NCBI GenBank assembly: GCA_943330855.2
Contig: CALQJI020000054.1
Span: 1 to 35,595, forward strand
Length of the DNA: 35,595 nt
Direction of reading: 5' to 3'
From: Klebsiella pneumoniae
GTDB lineage: Bacteria; Verrucomicrobiota; Verrucomicrobiia; Limisphaerales; SXTU01
The position numbers and the translations under genes were made by a program. The first letter of the stretch is position 1; every line of letters starts with the position of its first letter. Below the pieces are notes generated by a model, which worked only from the letters and a program-made list of their open reading frames with translations, had not been told where the DNA came from and searched no databases. This document shows positions 7,793 through 18,300 of this stretch, piece after piece.

Positions 7793-9109
7793 ATGAACAA
7801 CTTCGCCCCATGGCTGCCGGTGCTTGGCTGCGTGCTGGGCTTCCTGTGTCTGCTGGGCGCGCTGCGCGCGGGCAGGCGGCGGCGGCTCGTGGACAACTTG
7901 CCCACGTCGAAGACCACGGGCGTGTTCATCGGACTGGTCGAGCTGAAGGGCACGGCGGAGATTGATGCGCCGCTTACCAGTTTCCTCGCGGTGTGCCGGT
8001 GCGTTCACTACGCGTGGAGCGTGGCGGAGCAATGGCGGCGCACCGTCACCGAGACTTACAGCGACAGCAACGGCAAGACGCAGACCCGCACACGAGTCGA
8101 AAGTGGCTGGACCACGGTGGCCAGCGGCGGGGAGATGATTCCCTTCTATCTCAACGACGACTGCGGCGCGGTGCAGGTGCGACCTGACGGTGCGGACATT
8201 GAGGCGCTCGCCGTGTTCGACGAGACGTGCTCGCGCATGGATCCGCTCTACTACGGCAAAGGGCCGGCGGGCGGCATCATGGACTCGACGGGGTGCCGTC
8301 ACTTCCGCGAGCACGCCCTCCCGTTGCACACGCCCATCTACGTGCTCGGGCAGTCGCGCGAGCGGGCGGATGCGGTCGCGCCGGAAATCGCGGCGGATAA
8401 GTCCGCGCCGATGTTCCTCATCTCGACGCGGAGCGAGCAGCAAATCAGCTCAGGCTTCGCGTGGGCGTTCTGGGGCTGGCTCATCTTCGGGCTGCTGCTG
8501 GCGGTGGGCGGTTTCGTGTGGCGCGACGGCGTGCAAGGCCGCGACTTGCAGCGCGAGTGGCCGATGTATCTGCTGCCGGCGAGTGGCTTCGGCTTCACGG
8601 TGGTGCTGGGCTGGGTGTGGATGGGGTTCAACAGTCTCATTGACCTCCGCCAGCGCGTGCGGCAGGGCTGGGCGCAGGTAGACGTGCAGCTCAAACGCCG
8701 CTTCGACCTCATCCCGAACCTCGTCGCCACCGTCACGGGCTTGCGCGACCACGAGGCGACGTTGCAGGAGCACATCGCGTTGCTCCGAGCGCAACAGACG
8801 GCCACGCCGCCGGGCGTCGCGGGGGCGGACTACGCGGCTTGCACTAAGGTGCTCGTGGCCGTGCGCGAGGCTTACCCGCAGCTCACCGCGCAGCCGGCCT
8901 TCCTCGACCTTCAGAAATCCCTCGTGGACACGGAGCATCGCATCGCGCTGGCGCGGGGTTACTTCAACGAGATTGCCACCTACTACAACACGCGGCTGGA
9001 GGTCATCCCCGACCGCTTCGTCGCCGCGCTGGGCGGGCTGAAGGAGCAGCCGCTCATGTCGGCGAACGACTTCGAGCGCGAACCGGTGGCGGTGAGCTTC
9101 GCGCCGTGA
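7793..9109 (+). CDS. Membrane protein with GIDE-like domain fused to LemA domain
   Basis: A 438-aa protein. After an N-terminal membrane helix (about 5-26), residues about 40-215 resemble the GIDE domain known from MULAN/MAPL-type membrane proteins and many bacterial proteins (GLVELKGTAEIDAPLTS, CVHYAWSVAEQW, DPLYYGKGPAGGIMDSTGCRHFREHAL). Two further membrane helices follow at about 225-245 and 260-280. The C-terminal part (about 280-435) is a LemA domain: an alpha-helical bundle starting LRQRVRQGWAQVDVQLKRRFDLIPNLV, with the YYNTRLEVIPDRFVA block near the end. LemA proteins normally run to about 180-200 aa and stand alone, so this is a two-domain combination. The molecular function of both domains in bacteria is unclear. 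The gene converges on the response-regulator gene, with 18 nt between the stops. Confidence 0.8.
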   Translation: MNNFAPWLPVLGCVLGFLCLLGALRAGRRRRLVDNLPTSKTTGVFIGLVELKGTAEIDAPLTSFLAVCRCVHYAWSVAEQWRRTVTETYSDSNGKTQTRTRVESGWTTVASGGEMIPFYLNDDCGAVQVRPDGADIEALAVFDETCSRMDPLYYGKGPAGGIMDSTGCRHFREHALPLHTPIYVLGQSRERADAVAPEIAADKSAPMFLISTRSEQQISSGFAWAFWGWLIFGLLLAVGGFVWRDGVQGRDLQREWPMYLLPASGFGFTVVLGWVWMGFNSLIDLRQRVRQGWAQVDVQLKRRFDLIPNLVATVTGLRDHEATLQEHIALLRAQQTATPPGVAGADYAACTKVLVAVREAYPQLTAQPAFLDLQKSLVDTEHRIALARGYFNEIATYYNTRLEVIPDRFVAALGGLKEQPLMSANDFEREPVAVSFAP

Positions 9110-9127
9110 GTGAGGACGCCGGGCGGA

Positions 9128-9580
9128 TCAAGCCTGCCGCGTCGCAGCCTCGATCTCGATGGCTTTGACGATGGTGGCCAACAGCTCGCGTGGCTCGCTG
9201 GGTTTTACACGGTAGTAAAGGTTCACCTGTGGCTCGTCGCGGGGACGCTTCGCTGGCGTCCACAGCCCACTGATCACCACACACGGGAAGCCGCGCCGCC
9301 GACCTTGGATATAAGTTACTAGATCCAGCCCCGTCCGGGCGCCGTCAAAGGAGTAGTCCGTCAGGACCGCATCGATGTGGCTATGGTTTGCGTCCCAGAG
9401 CTTCATCGCCTCTCCGATGCTTTCCGCTTCGAGGATGTGCCAACCGTTCCGCTGGAAAAAAATCCGCAGGGCGACCAGCAAAGTGTGGTCGTCATCCACT
9501 AACAGTAGCGTCCGAGTTGGCCCGTCCTCGTGCCGGGTGCCGTCGCTAGCTGGCGCAGTGATTTTGAAGTTCAGGGCCAT
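9128..9580 (-). CDS. Single-domain response regulator (CheY-like receiver)
   Basis: A 150-aa receiver domain with no output domain. The acidic pocket is VDDD (Asp29-31), the likely phosphoacceptor is Asp75 (VLTDYS), Ser104 takes the conserved Thr/Ser place (VVISG), and Lys126 lies in the KP motif (YRVKP). The first 22 residues form a short polar extension before the domain. It probably acts by protein-protein contact within a phosphorelay. No histidine kinase is encoded nearby, so its partner is not in the window. It is transcribed away from the alpha/beta hydrolase gene, with 41 nt between the two starts. Confidence 0.88.
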   Translation of the reverse strand: MALNFKITAPASDGTRHEDGPTRTLLLVDDDHTLLVALRIFFQRNGWHILEAESIGEAMKLWDANHSHIDAVLTDYSFDGARTGLDLVTYIQGRRRGFPCVVISGLWTPAKRPRDEPQVNLYYRVKPSEPRELLATIVKAIEIEAATRQA

Positions 9581-9621
9581 GCAATTATTTTGGCAGTTGT
9601 TTGGTTGTTCCGCACAGAACG

Positions 9622-10638
9622 ATGTCTGATTCTGCGGACTGCGTGAAGCACTTGTTGCAACGACTTCGCCAGCACTGGCGGCTCGCGGTGGGCGTCCTGC
9701 TCGTGGGTGGTTTTCTCGCGGTCAACGCCGTGGCCTGGGTGCACGCGCGGGCGACGTCGCGGTTCGTGCGGAGCGGGGAACGCACAGCGTCGCCGGAGAA
9801 ACTCGGCGCGCGGGCGAAGGCGCGGGTGCTGCTGACGGGCGTGACGCTGCTGCGCCCGGAAAACCGGCGGACGCCGAAGGACGTTGGGCTGGCGTTTCAT
9901 ACGGTGAAGTTCGCGGGCGCGAAGGGAATTCAACTGGAGGCGTGGTTCGTCCCCGTCAGCGCGACGACCCCCAACGTCATTGCCCTGATCTTCCACGGCT
10001 ACGGCGCGAGCAAGGAGTCGCTGCTCGCACAGGCGGTGGAATTGCACGCGCTGGGCTGGGACACGTTGCTCGTGGACTTCCACGGCAGCGGCGGCTCCGC
10101 AGGCGACACGACGAGTATGGGCTGGCACGAGGCGGAAGATGTTGCGGCGGCATTCGCTCTCGCCACGGAATTCGCGGCGGGCAAGCCGCGCGTGCTCTAC
10201 GGCGTCTCGATGGGCGGGGCAGCCTGCCTGCGCGCCATCCACGCGCACGGGGTGAAGCCCGACGCGCTCATCATCGAGTGCCCGTTCGACCGGATGCTGA
10301 CCACGGTGCGGAGCCGCTTCCGGGCGATGCGTGTCCCGGCGTGGCCGATGGCGGAACTGCTGGCATTCTGGGGCGGCAGAGTGGGCGGCTTCGATGCCTT
10401 CGCGCACAACCCGTTGGACTACGCGGCTTCGGTTCATTGCCCGACGCTGCTCCTGCATGGCGAACGCGACCCGCGCGTTTCGGTCGCGGAAGTCGAGCGC
10501 ATCCACGCCGTTTTGGCCGGGCCGAAGGCTCTGAAACTCTTTCCCGAACTGAGCCATCAATCCTACGTGGAAGCCCAGCCCGGGGACTGGCGTGCCGGGG
10601 TTCGCCAACTGCTCGACGCGTTGCCCCGCGAACGCTGA
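9622..10638 (+). CDS. Membrane-anchored alpha/beta hydrolase
   Basis: A 338-aa protein from the ATG at 9622. A TTG seven codons earlier is in frame but has no support. One N-terminal membrane segment (about 20-40, LAVGVLLVGGFLAVNAVAWV) is followed by an alpha/beta hydrolase fold: oxyanion region IFHGYGASKE, nucleophile elbow YGVSMGGA, acid in HGERDPRVS and histidine in ELSHQSY. This is the serine hydrolase (S9/BAAT-like) layout with a complete catalytic triad. The substrate is unknown; esterase, thioesterase or peptidase activity are all possible. It lies 151 nt upstream of pfaD on the same strand and may be read into the lipid locus. I see no clear promoter in the gap. Confidence 0.8.
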   Translation: MSDSADCVKHLLQRLRQHWRLAVGVLLVGGFLAVNAVAWVHARATSRFVRSGERTASPEKLGARAKARVLLTGVTLLRPENRRTPKDVGLAFHTVKFAGAKGIQLEAWFVPVSATTPNVIALIFHGYGASKESLLAQAVELHALGWDTLLVDFHGSGGSAGDTTSMGWHEAEDVAAAFALATEFAAGKPRVLYGVSMGGAACLRAIHAHGVKPDALIIECPFDRMLTTVRSRFRAMRVPAWPMAELLAFWGGRVGGFDAFAHNPLDYAASVHCPTLLLHGERDPRVSVAEVERIHAVLAGPKALKLFPELSHQSYVEAQPGDWRAGVRQLLDALPRER

Positions 10639-10789
10639 CTGCGCGGCGCGTCCGACAGCGGAACATTTTGGTGGTTTATCCGCAGCCTTTGCTGTTCCAA
10701 TCCTCGCCGCCTCGCTTGCGAATCGCCCATCAGTCTGGGGTTTTCCAATGGACCGCGCCTAAAGCGCCGTCCGCCGCGAGGCTTGCGTG

Positions 10790-12313
10790 ATGATTGAGCT
10801 AGAAACAGCGACCCAAACAGCCACTGGCGCGGTAACGCGTTCAGGACGCGCGGACGCGCAGGCTGAAGACGGGTTGGCCGTGCTCACCTTGCTCGCAAAT
10901 CTCGGCGACACGGGTTTCCGCCGTGACCACGGCTTGCGCTACGCCTACGTGGCAGGCGCGATGGCTAATGGTATTGCCTCCGAAGCGCTGGTCATCGCGA
11001 TGGCGCGGGGTGGGATGCTCGGGGTGTTTGGCGCGGCGGGCTTGAGTCCGGTGCGCGTGGAGGCGGCGGTGGACCGGTTGCAACGCGAGTTGGGCTCCCT
11101 GCCCTTCGGCGTGAATCTCATCCACAGCCCGAACGAACCGGCCATCGAGGCGGCCGTCGCGGACCTGCTGTTGCGGCGCGGGGTGAAGCTCATCGAGGCG
11201 TCGGCCTACTTGCGGCTCACGCTGCCGGTCGTGCGCTATCGGGTGAAGGGCATTCATCGCGCCGCCGCCGGGCACATCGTCACGCCCAACCGCATCGTCG
11301 CGAAGGTCTCGCGGGTCGAAGTGGCCACGCAGTTTTTCTCCCCGCCACCCGCTGAGTTTCTCAACGAACTAGTCCGCAGCGGCGAACTCACTGCCGAACA
11401 AGCCGCGCTCGCCGCACAAATTCCCGTTGCGCAGGACGTGACGGCGGAGGCGGATTCTGCCGGTCATACGGACAACCGTCCGCTCGTCACGCTCTTGCCT
11501 ACGCTGCTGGCGTTGCGCGACCGCTTGCAGGTCAAGTTCAATTACCCCCAACCGTTGCGCGTCGGCGCGGCCGGCGGGTTGGCCACTCCGGCTTCGCTCG
11601 CAGCGGCGTTTGCGATGGGCGCGGCTTACGTCGTCACCGGCTCGGTGAATCAGGCGTGCGTCGAGTCCGGCTCCAGCGAGGTCGCGCGCAAGATGCTCGC
11701 GCAAGCCGAGCAGGCGGACACCGCGATGGCTCCCGCCGCCGATATGTTCGAGATGGGCGTGAAGCTCCAGGTGCTCAAACGCGGCACGATGTTCCCGATG
11801 CGCGCGGCGAAGCTGTGGGAATTTTACCGCGCTTACCCGAGTCTCGAAGCCATTCCCGCTGCGGACCGGGACGTGTTGGAGAAGCAGTTTTTCCGCGCGA
11901 CGCTGGCGGACAGTTGGGCCAGCACGCGGGCGTTCTGGCAGCAGCGCGACCCTTCACAAGTCGAGCGCGCCGAGCGGGACCCGAAGCATCTCATGGCGCT
12001 GGTCTTCCGCAGTTACCTCGGCCTCAGCTCGCGCTGGGCGAACGCGGGCGACACCTCGCGCGCGATGGATTTCCAGATTTGGTGCGGCCCCGCGATGGGT
12101 GCGTTCAACGAGTGGACGCGCGGCACCTTCCTCGCCGCCCCGGAGAACCGCCGCGCGGAAGTCGTCGCGCTGAACCTGCTCTACGGCGCGGCCAAGCATC
12201 TGCGCGCGTTGACGCTGCGCTTGCAGGGAATTGCCCTATCGCCCGAGGACACCGCGTGTGTTCCCATTGAGCCGAATCGCCTGCGTGAATTGATGAACGC
12301 CCAGCCTGCTTAA
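10790..12313 (+). CDS. pfaD: PfaD-type enoyl reductase of the PUFA synthase
   Basis: A 507-aa protein of the PfaD family (FMN-dependent TIM barrel related to nitronate monooxygenase/FabK), which reduces enoyl-ACP intermediates in trans for the Pfa megasynthase. Recognisable parts are RYAYVAGAMANGIASEALVIAMARGGMLGVFGAAG at the start of the barrel, FGVNLIHSP, the block VAQDVTAEADSAGHTDNRP that lines the active site, and the FMN-phosphate region VGAAGGLATPASLAAAFAMGA. The C-terminal half (from about 340) is the family-specific cap (FQIWCGPAMGAFNEWTRGTFL). The ATG at 10790 is preceded in frame by a GTG at 10787. The stop is 4 nt before the ATG of pfaA, so the two are in one operon. The reductase comes first, as in myxobacterial pfa1-pfa2-pfa3 loci. 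Confidence 0.92.
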   Translation: MIELETATQTATGAVTRSGRADAQAEDGLAVLTLLANLGDTGFRRDHGLRYAYVAGAMANGIASEALVIAMARGGMLGVFGAAGLSPVRVEAAVDRLQRELGSLPFGVNLIHSPNEPAIEAAVADLLLRRGVKLIEASAYLRLTLPVVRYRVKGIHRAAAGHIVTPNRIVAKVSRVEVATQFFSPPPAEFLNELVRSGELTAEQAALAAQIPVAQDVTAEADSAGHTDNRPLVTLLPTLLALRDRLQVKFNYPQPLRVGAAGGLATPASLAAAFAMGAAYVVTGSVNQACVESGSSEVARKMLAQAEQADTAMAPAADMFEMGVKLQVLKRGTMFPMRAAKLWEFYRAYPSLEAIPAADRDVLEKQFFRATLADSWASTRAFWQQRDPSQVERAERDPKHLMALVFRSYLGLSSRWANAGDTSRAMDFQIWCGPAMGAFNEWTRGTFLAAPENRRAEVVALNLLYGAAKHLRALTLRLQGIALSPEDTACVPIEPNRLRELMNAQPA

Positions 12314-12317
12314 CCTG

Positions 12318-15300
12318 ATGAGTCAGTCCGCACCCCTCGCCATCGTCGGCCTCAGTTGCATCTTCCCGAAGGCCGATGACCTCCAAGCCTACTGGCGCAA
12401 CATCAAGTCCGGCGCGGACGCCATCACGGCGCTGCCCGCGACGCACTGGAAAGCCGCCGACTTCTTCAACCCCGACCCGAAGGCTCCCGACCTGACTTAC
12501 GCGCAACGCGGCGGCTTCCTCTCGCCGGTGAATTTCAACCCGATGGAATTCGGCATCGCGCCGAAGGACATCGAGGCCACGGACACAACGCAGTTGCTCG
12601 GCATGGTCGCCGCCAAGCAAGCCCTCGCCGACGCCGGCTACGACCAAAAGCCTTTCAACCAACAGCGCACCAGCGTCCTGCTCGGCGTCACCGGCGCGCT
12701 TGAACTCGTCATTCCGCTCGGCGCGCGGCTCGGCCATCCCATCTGGCGGCGCGCGCTCAAGGAAGCGGGCGTGGACAGCGAACTTGCCGAGGACGTAGTG
12801 CAACGCATCAGCGACAGCTACGTGCCGTGGCAGGAGAATTCCTTTCCCGGTTTGCTCGGCAACGTCGCGGCGGGCCGCATCGCGAGCCGACTGGACCTGG
12901 GCGGAACGAACTGCGTGGTGGACGCCGCGTGCGCGAGCAGCTTCGCGGCGCTGCACTTGGCTTGCCTCGAATTAGAAACCAACCGCTCCGACATGGTCAT
13001 CTGCGGCGGCGTGGACACGTTCAACGACATCTTCATGTATATGTGCTTCAGCAAAACCCCGGCGCTCTCGCCGTCGGGTAATGCGAAGCCCTTCGCCAGC
13101 GACTCCGACGGCACCATCCTCGGCGAAGGCCTCGGCATGGTTGTGCTCAAGCGCCTCACCGATGCCGAGCGCGACGGCGACAAGATTTACTGCGTCATCA
13201 AAGGCATCGGCTCCTCCAGCGACGGGCGTGGCGGAGCGGTTTACGAGCCGCGTTCGGAAGGCCAGCAAGTCGCGCTCAATCGCGCTTACGAAGCCGCCGG
13301 GGCTGCGCCCGACACCATCGAACTAGTCGAAGCCCACGGCACCGGCACGAAGGTCGGCGACGCCACCGAACTGCGTTCGCTCACGGAAGTTTTTCGCGCC
13401 ACGAAACCCACCGGCACTTGGGCCGCGCTCGGCTCTGTGAAGTCGCAAATCGGCCACACGAAAGCCGCCGCCGGAGTCGCCGGACTCATCAAGGCCGCGC
13501 TCGCCCTCGACCACAAAGTTCTCCCCCCCACCATCAAGGTCACGCAGCCGCTCGACGAAGCCGCGCCCGGGGTCTCGCCCTTCTACGTCAACACGACGAA
13601 GCGCCCGTGGGTCCCCGCCGACACGCATCCGCGCCGCGCGGGCGTGAGCGCGTTCGGCTTCGGCGGCACGAACTTCCACGTCGTGCTCGAGGAACACGCT
13701 GCCACCCGCAGCGCCGTGAGTTGGGATGGCGATGTGGAAATCCTCGCGTGCGCCGCCGCCACGCACGCCGAACTGCGGTCGCAAGTCGCCGCCTTGCCCG
13801 CTGAACTTTCTTGGCTCGAAGTCCGCCAGCGCGGCCACGCCTCGCGCCAAGCCTTCCGCAGCGACGCGAACTTCCGCCTGCTCCTCCCGCTGACGAAAGA
13901 CGCGCCCGCCGGTAATGGTAGTGGGGCAGGCGTCTCGCACGCGTTCCACACCCTCGCCCCCCTCCGCGACGCCGCGCTCTCGACGCTCGACAAAGACCCA
14001 GCAAAACCCAACTGGTCCCTCCCCAACGGCACCGCCTTCGGCTCCGGTCCGCGACGCGGCAAAATCGCCGCGCTCTTCCCCGGCCAAGGCTCGCAATACG
14101 TCGGGATGTTCCGCGACCTCGCCTGCCAATTCCCCGCCGCCCTCGCCGCCCTGGCCGACGCGAACAACGCCTTCGCCCGCGAAAACTCCTCCGCCCCCGC
14201 GCGCCTCAGCGACTTCATCTTCCCGCACCCCGCCTTCTCCGACGCCACCAAGCGCGCCCAAGACGAGGCCTTGAAATCCACCGACATCGCTCAACCCGCT
14301 CTCGGAGCCGTGAGCCTCGGCGCGTTGGAAATCGCCCGCTACTTCGGCCTCGCGCCCGAAGCCGCCGCTGGCCACAGCTACGGCGAACTCGTTGCTCTCT
14401 GCGCCGCCGGCCGCCTCGCCCCTGACGCCCTCCATCGCCTCTCGAACATCCGCGGACGCCTCATGGCCAACCGCCCCGGCACCGCCGACCGCGGCGGCAT
14501 GCTCGCCGTCCAAGCCAGCGAACCCATCGTCGCCGAACTCCTCCTCTCCGCCGGCCCCGACCTCGTCATCGCGAACCGCAACTCCCCCGCGCAATTCGTC
14601 ATCGCCGGCCCGAAGCCGCAGATTGAACGCGCCGCCGCCGAGGCCGAGCGCCGCTCCCTCCGCGCCCGCGTGCTGCCCGTCTCCGCCGCCTTCCACAGCC
14701 CGCTCGTCGCCGATGCGCGCGAACCCTTCGCCGCCGCACTCGAAGCCACGGAGTTCGCAAAAGCCCAACTCCCCGTCTTCGCGAACACAACCGCGAAGCC
14801 CTACCCGAGTTCCGCCAAGCAAACCCGCGAACTCCTCGCGAACCACTTGGTAAAGCCCGTCAACTTCACCGCCGAAATCGAAGCCCTCCACGCCCACGGC
14901 TACACCACCTTCCTCGAACTCGGCCCCGGCCGCGTTCTCAGCGACCTCACCGCCGCCATCCTTGCCGACCGCGACATTGAGACCATCGCCCTCGACGCCT
15001 CGCGCGGTGCCCGCAGCGGCACATTGGATTTGGCCCTCGCTCTCTGCCGACTCGCCGCCGCGGGCCAGACCGTGGATTTGGCGAAATGGGAAATCGCCCC
15101 GCCCGCCCCCACGAAGGCCGGCAAGCCCGCCTTCACCGTCCCCATCGCCGGCGCCAACAGCCGCACCTCGAAAGCGCCGCAACGCCCGCCGTTGAAACGC
15201 GCCGCCCCCACGCCCACCGCGCCGGCGAATGCGCCCGTCGTCGCGTCCGCCCCGACTTTGAACACCCCGCTGCCACCCGAACTCAGTGCCGCGTTGCAAA

Positions 15301-18300
15301 CCGCCCAGCAAGGCATGCTCGCCCTGCAAAAACTCCAGGAGCAAACCGCCCAACTCCACCAGCAATTCCTCGCTGGCCAGGAAGCCGCCCGCCGCACCCT
15401 TGAATCTCTCCTCGGCCAACGCCGCGCCGTCCTGACCAACAGCACCTACGAGCGGACGCCTACGCCCGCCGCCGCGTCCCTCGTCTCCATCGCCCCCGCC
15501 CTCGCCTCGGAGCGCGGCTTGCCAAGCCGCAGCAAGCCACTCACGCCAACCCCGCAACCCGCTCTCACCGCCCCATCCCCGAAACCCACCGCTTCGGTCC
15601 CCCTCGCCCCCACCGGGGGAGAGAGCCGGGGTGAGGGGGCAAACGCCACGAAGTCCCAACTCGTCCTCCTTCCCAACACCACCGTCGCCACCGCCGTCCT
15701 CGCCGTCGTCTCCGAAAAAACCGGCTACCCCACCGAGATGCTCACCCTCGACATGGGCCTCGACAGCGACCTCGGCATCGACTCCATCAAGCGCGTCGAA
15801 ATCATGGCCGCCCTCCGGAGCCGCCTCCCCGACGCGCCGGAAGTAAAACCCGAACACCTCGGCTCCCTGCAAACGTTGCAGGAAGTCGTCACCTTCCTGT
15901 CGGTTGGAGCGCGGACGCCCACGTCCGCAGCCGCAACGGAACTCCCACCGCAATCGAACTCACCCGGACGCGGGCGCCCGGGCTCCGAGGAAGCCGCCCG
16001 CGCCCTCCTCCTCGTCGTCTCCGAGAAAACCGGTTACCCCGTCGAGATGCTCAACCTGGAGATGGGCCTCGACTCCGACCTCGGCGTGGACTCCATCAAG
16101 CGCGTTGAAATCATGGCCGCCCTCCGCAGCCATCTCCCCAGCGCCCCCGAAATCAAACCCGAACACCTCGGCACCCTCCAAACCCTCCAGCAAGTCGTGG
16201 ACTTCCTGACAGCAGGAGCCCGGACGCCCACGTCCGCAGCCGCAACCGAGCTCCCGCCGCAACCGAGCTCACCCGGACGTGGGCGTCCGGGCTCCACCGA
16301 AGCCGCCCGCGCCCTCCTCCTCGTCGTCTCCGAGAAAACCGGCTACCCCGTCGAGATGCTGGACCTGGAGATGGGCCTGGACTCCGACCTCGGCGTGGAC
16401 TCCATCAAACGCGTTGAAATCATGGCCGCCCTCCGCAGCCATCTCCCCAGCGCCCCCGAAATCAAACCCGAGCACCTCGGCACCCTCCGCACCTTGCAGG
16501 AAGTCGTGGACTTCCTGACCGCCGCTAGTGGGAGAGCCATCCCGCCCGCCTCCCCGGGCGTCTCGCCCGCGAAGGTTGCCCCGCCAACCAACGACCTCGA
16601 CTCCGCCACTGCCGCCCGCGCCCTCCTCGTCGTCGTCTCCGAAAAAACCGGCTACCCCGTCGAGATGCTGAACCTCGACATGGGCCTCGACAGCGACCTC
16701 GGCATCGACTCCATCAAGCGCGTCGAAATCATGGCCGCCCTCCGCACCCACTTGCCGAGCGCCCCAGAAATCAAACCTGAGCACCTCGGCACGCTCCGCA
16801 CGCTTCAGGAGGTCGTGGACTTCCTGACAACGGCTAATGGGGCAGCCGTCCCGGCTCCCACCCGTCCTGCAACCGTCCTGCTTGCAGTGGCCTCTTCAAC
16901 CGAGACGGTTGACAGACCAACGGCAGGCGAGGACGCCCACCCCACCCACCTCTCCCGCCAAATCCTCCGCCCCACGCCCTTCCCTCCCGCCGACACGCGC
17001 CCGCACATCACCCTCGCCCCCGGCTCCCTCGTATGGCTGACCGACGACAACTCCAGCCTCACCGCCGCGCTCGCGAAGAACCTTGAGCAACGAGGCCTCA
17101 CCGTCCGTCGCGGCACGCCCACCGAACTTCTCGCCGACCGCAACGCCCCGCTGCCCGCCGCCCTCGTCCTCCTCTGGCCCGCCGCGAACGCTGGCGACGC
17201 CTTCCTGAAATCCGCCTTCCGCCTCATCCAAGTCGCCGCACCCGCCCTCCGCGCCGCCGGCCGCAACGGCGCGGGCGCACTCGTCTCCCTCTCCCGCCTC
17301 GACGGCCTCTTCGGTCTCGGCGTCATGAACCCCACCGCCGACGTCGTCAGCGGCGGCCTCGCCGGCCTCGTCAAGACCGCGCACCACGAGTGGCCCGAAG
17401 TTCACTGCAAAGCCCTGGACCTCGACCCCGGCGCAGCCAGCGGCACTGAACTCGCCGGACAGATTGCCGAAGAGATTTTCCGCGCCGGCCCCATCGAAGT
17501 CGGCCTCTTCGGCGGCCAGCGCTACAGTCTTGAAATCGAGACCGCCCCCGCCCTCGACAACCACGCCCCCGCCCTCCAGCGCGGCGACCTCGTTGTCGTC
17601 ACTGGCGGAGCGCGCGGCGTCACCGCCACCTCCGTCCTGGAACTCGCCCGTCGCCACCAACCGCGCTTCCTCCTGCTCGGTCGCAGCACGCTCCCCGACG
17701 CCGAGCCGCACTGGCTCACCGGCCTCAGCAGCGAAGCCGACATCAAGAAAGCCCTTCTCGCCCACGCCGACGGCGACCGCTCGCCAAAGCGCCTCGAAGC
17801 CAAGTTCCGCGAGGTCATGGCCCAGCGCGAAATCCGCGGCCACCTCGCCGAGATTCGCGCCACCGGCGCGCTCGCGCACTACGCCACGCTCGACGTCCGC
17901 GATGCCGCCGCCGTCACCACCACCATCGCCGAAGTCCGCGCCGCGCACGGTCCCATCCGCGGCCTCATCCACGGCGCGGGCGTGCTCGCCGACAAGCTCA
18001 TCGAGCAAAAGACCGAGGAACAGTTCGACTTGGTTTACGGCACGAAAATCCACGGCCTCCGCAATCTCCTCGCCGCCACTACCACCGATGACCTCCGACT
18101 CATCGCGCTTTTCTCCAGCTACACCGGCCGCTTCGGCCGCACCGGCCAGGTGGACTACGCCGCCGCGAACGAAGTGCTGAACAAGATGGCGCAAGCCGAG
18201 GCCCGCCGTCGCCCGCAATGCCGCGTAGTCGCGTTCAACTGGGGCCCGTGGAACGGCGGCATGGTCACCGAAGGCCTGCGCAAAATCTTCGCGCGTGAAG

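Larger units (their letters stand above)
15690..16830 (+). repeat. Array of four ACP units with exact 309-nt periodicity
   Basis: The modified-serine codons lie at 15783, 16092, 16401 and 16710, exactly 309 nt (103 residues) apart each time. ACP2 and ACP3 are nearly identical at DNA and protein level, which indicates a recent tandem duplication; ACP1 and ACP4 are somewhat more divergent. Each unit contains SEKTGYP, GLDSDLG, DSIKRVEIMAALR and KPEHLG. Confidence 0.93.

Noticed and set aside
13323..15953. Long open frame of 876 codons on the minus strand opposite pfaA
   Set aside because: Gly/Glu/Val/Arg-rich sequence without any domain, a mirror of third-position GC bias in the well-supported PfaA gene.
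15904..16944. CRISPR-like array suggested by regular repeats in the ACP region
   Set aside because: The periodic units are coding ACP domains of 309 nt with different linkers, not short identical repeats with unique spacers.
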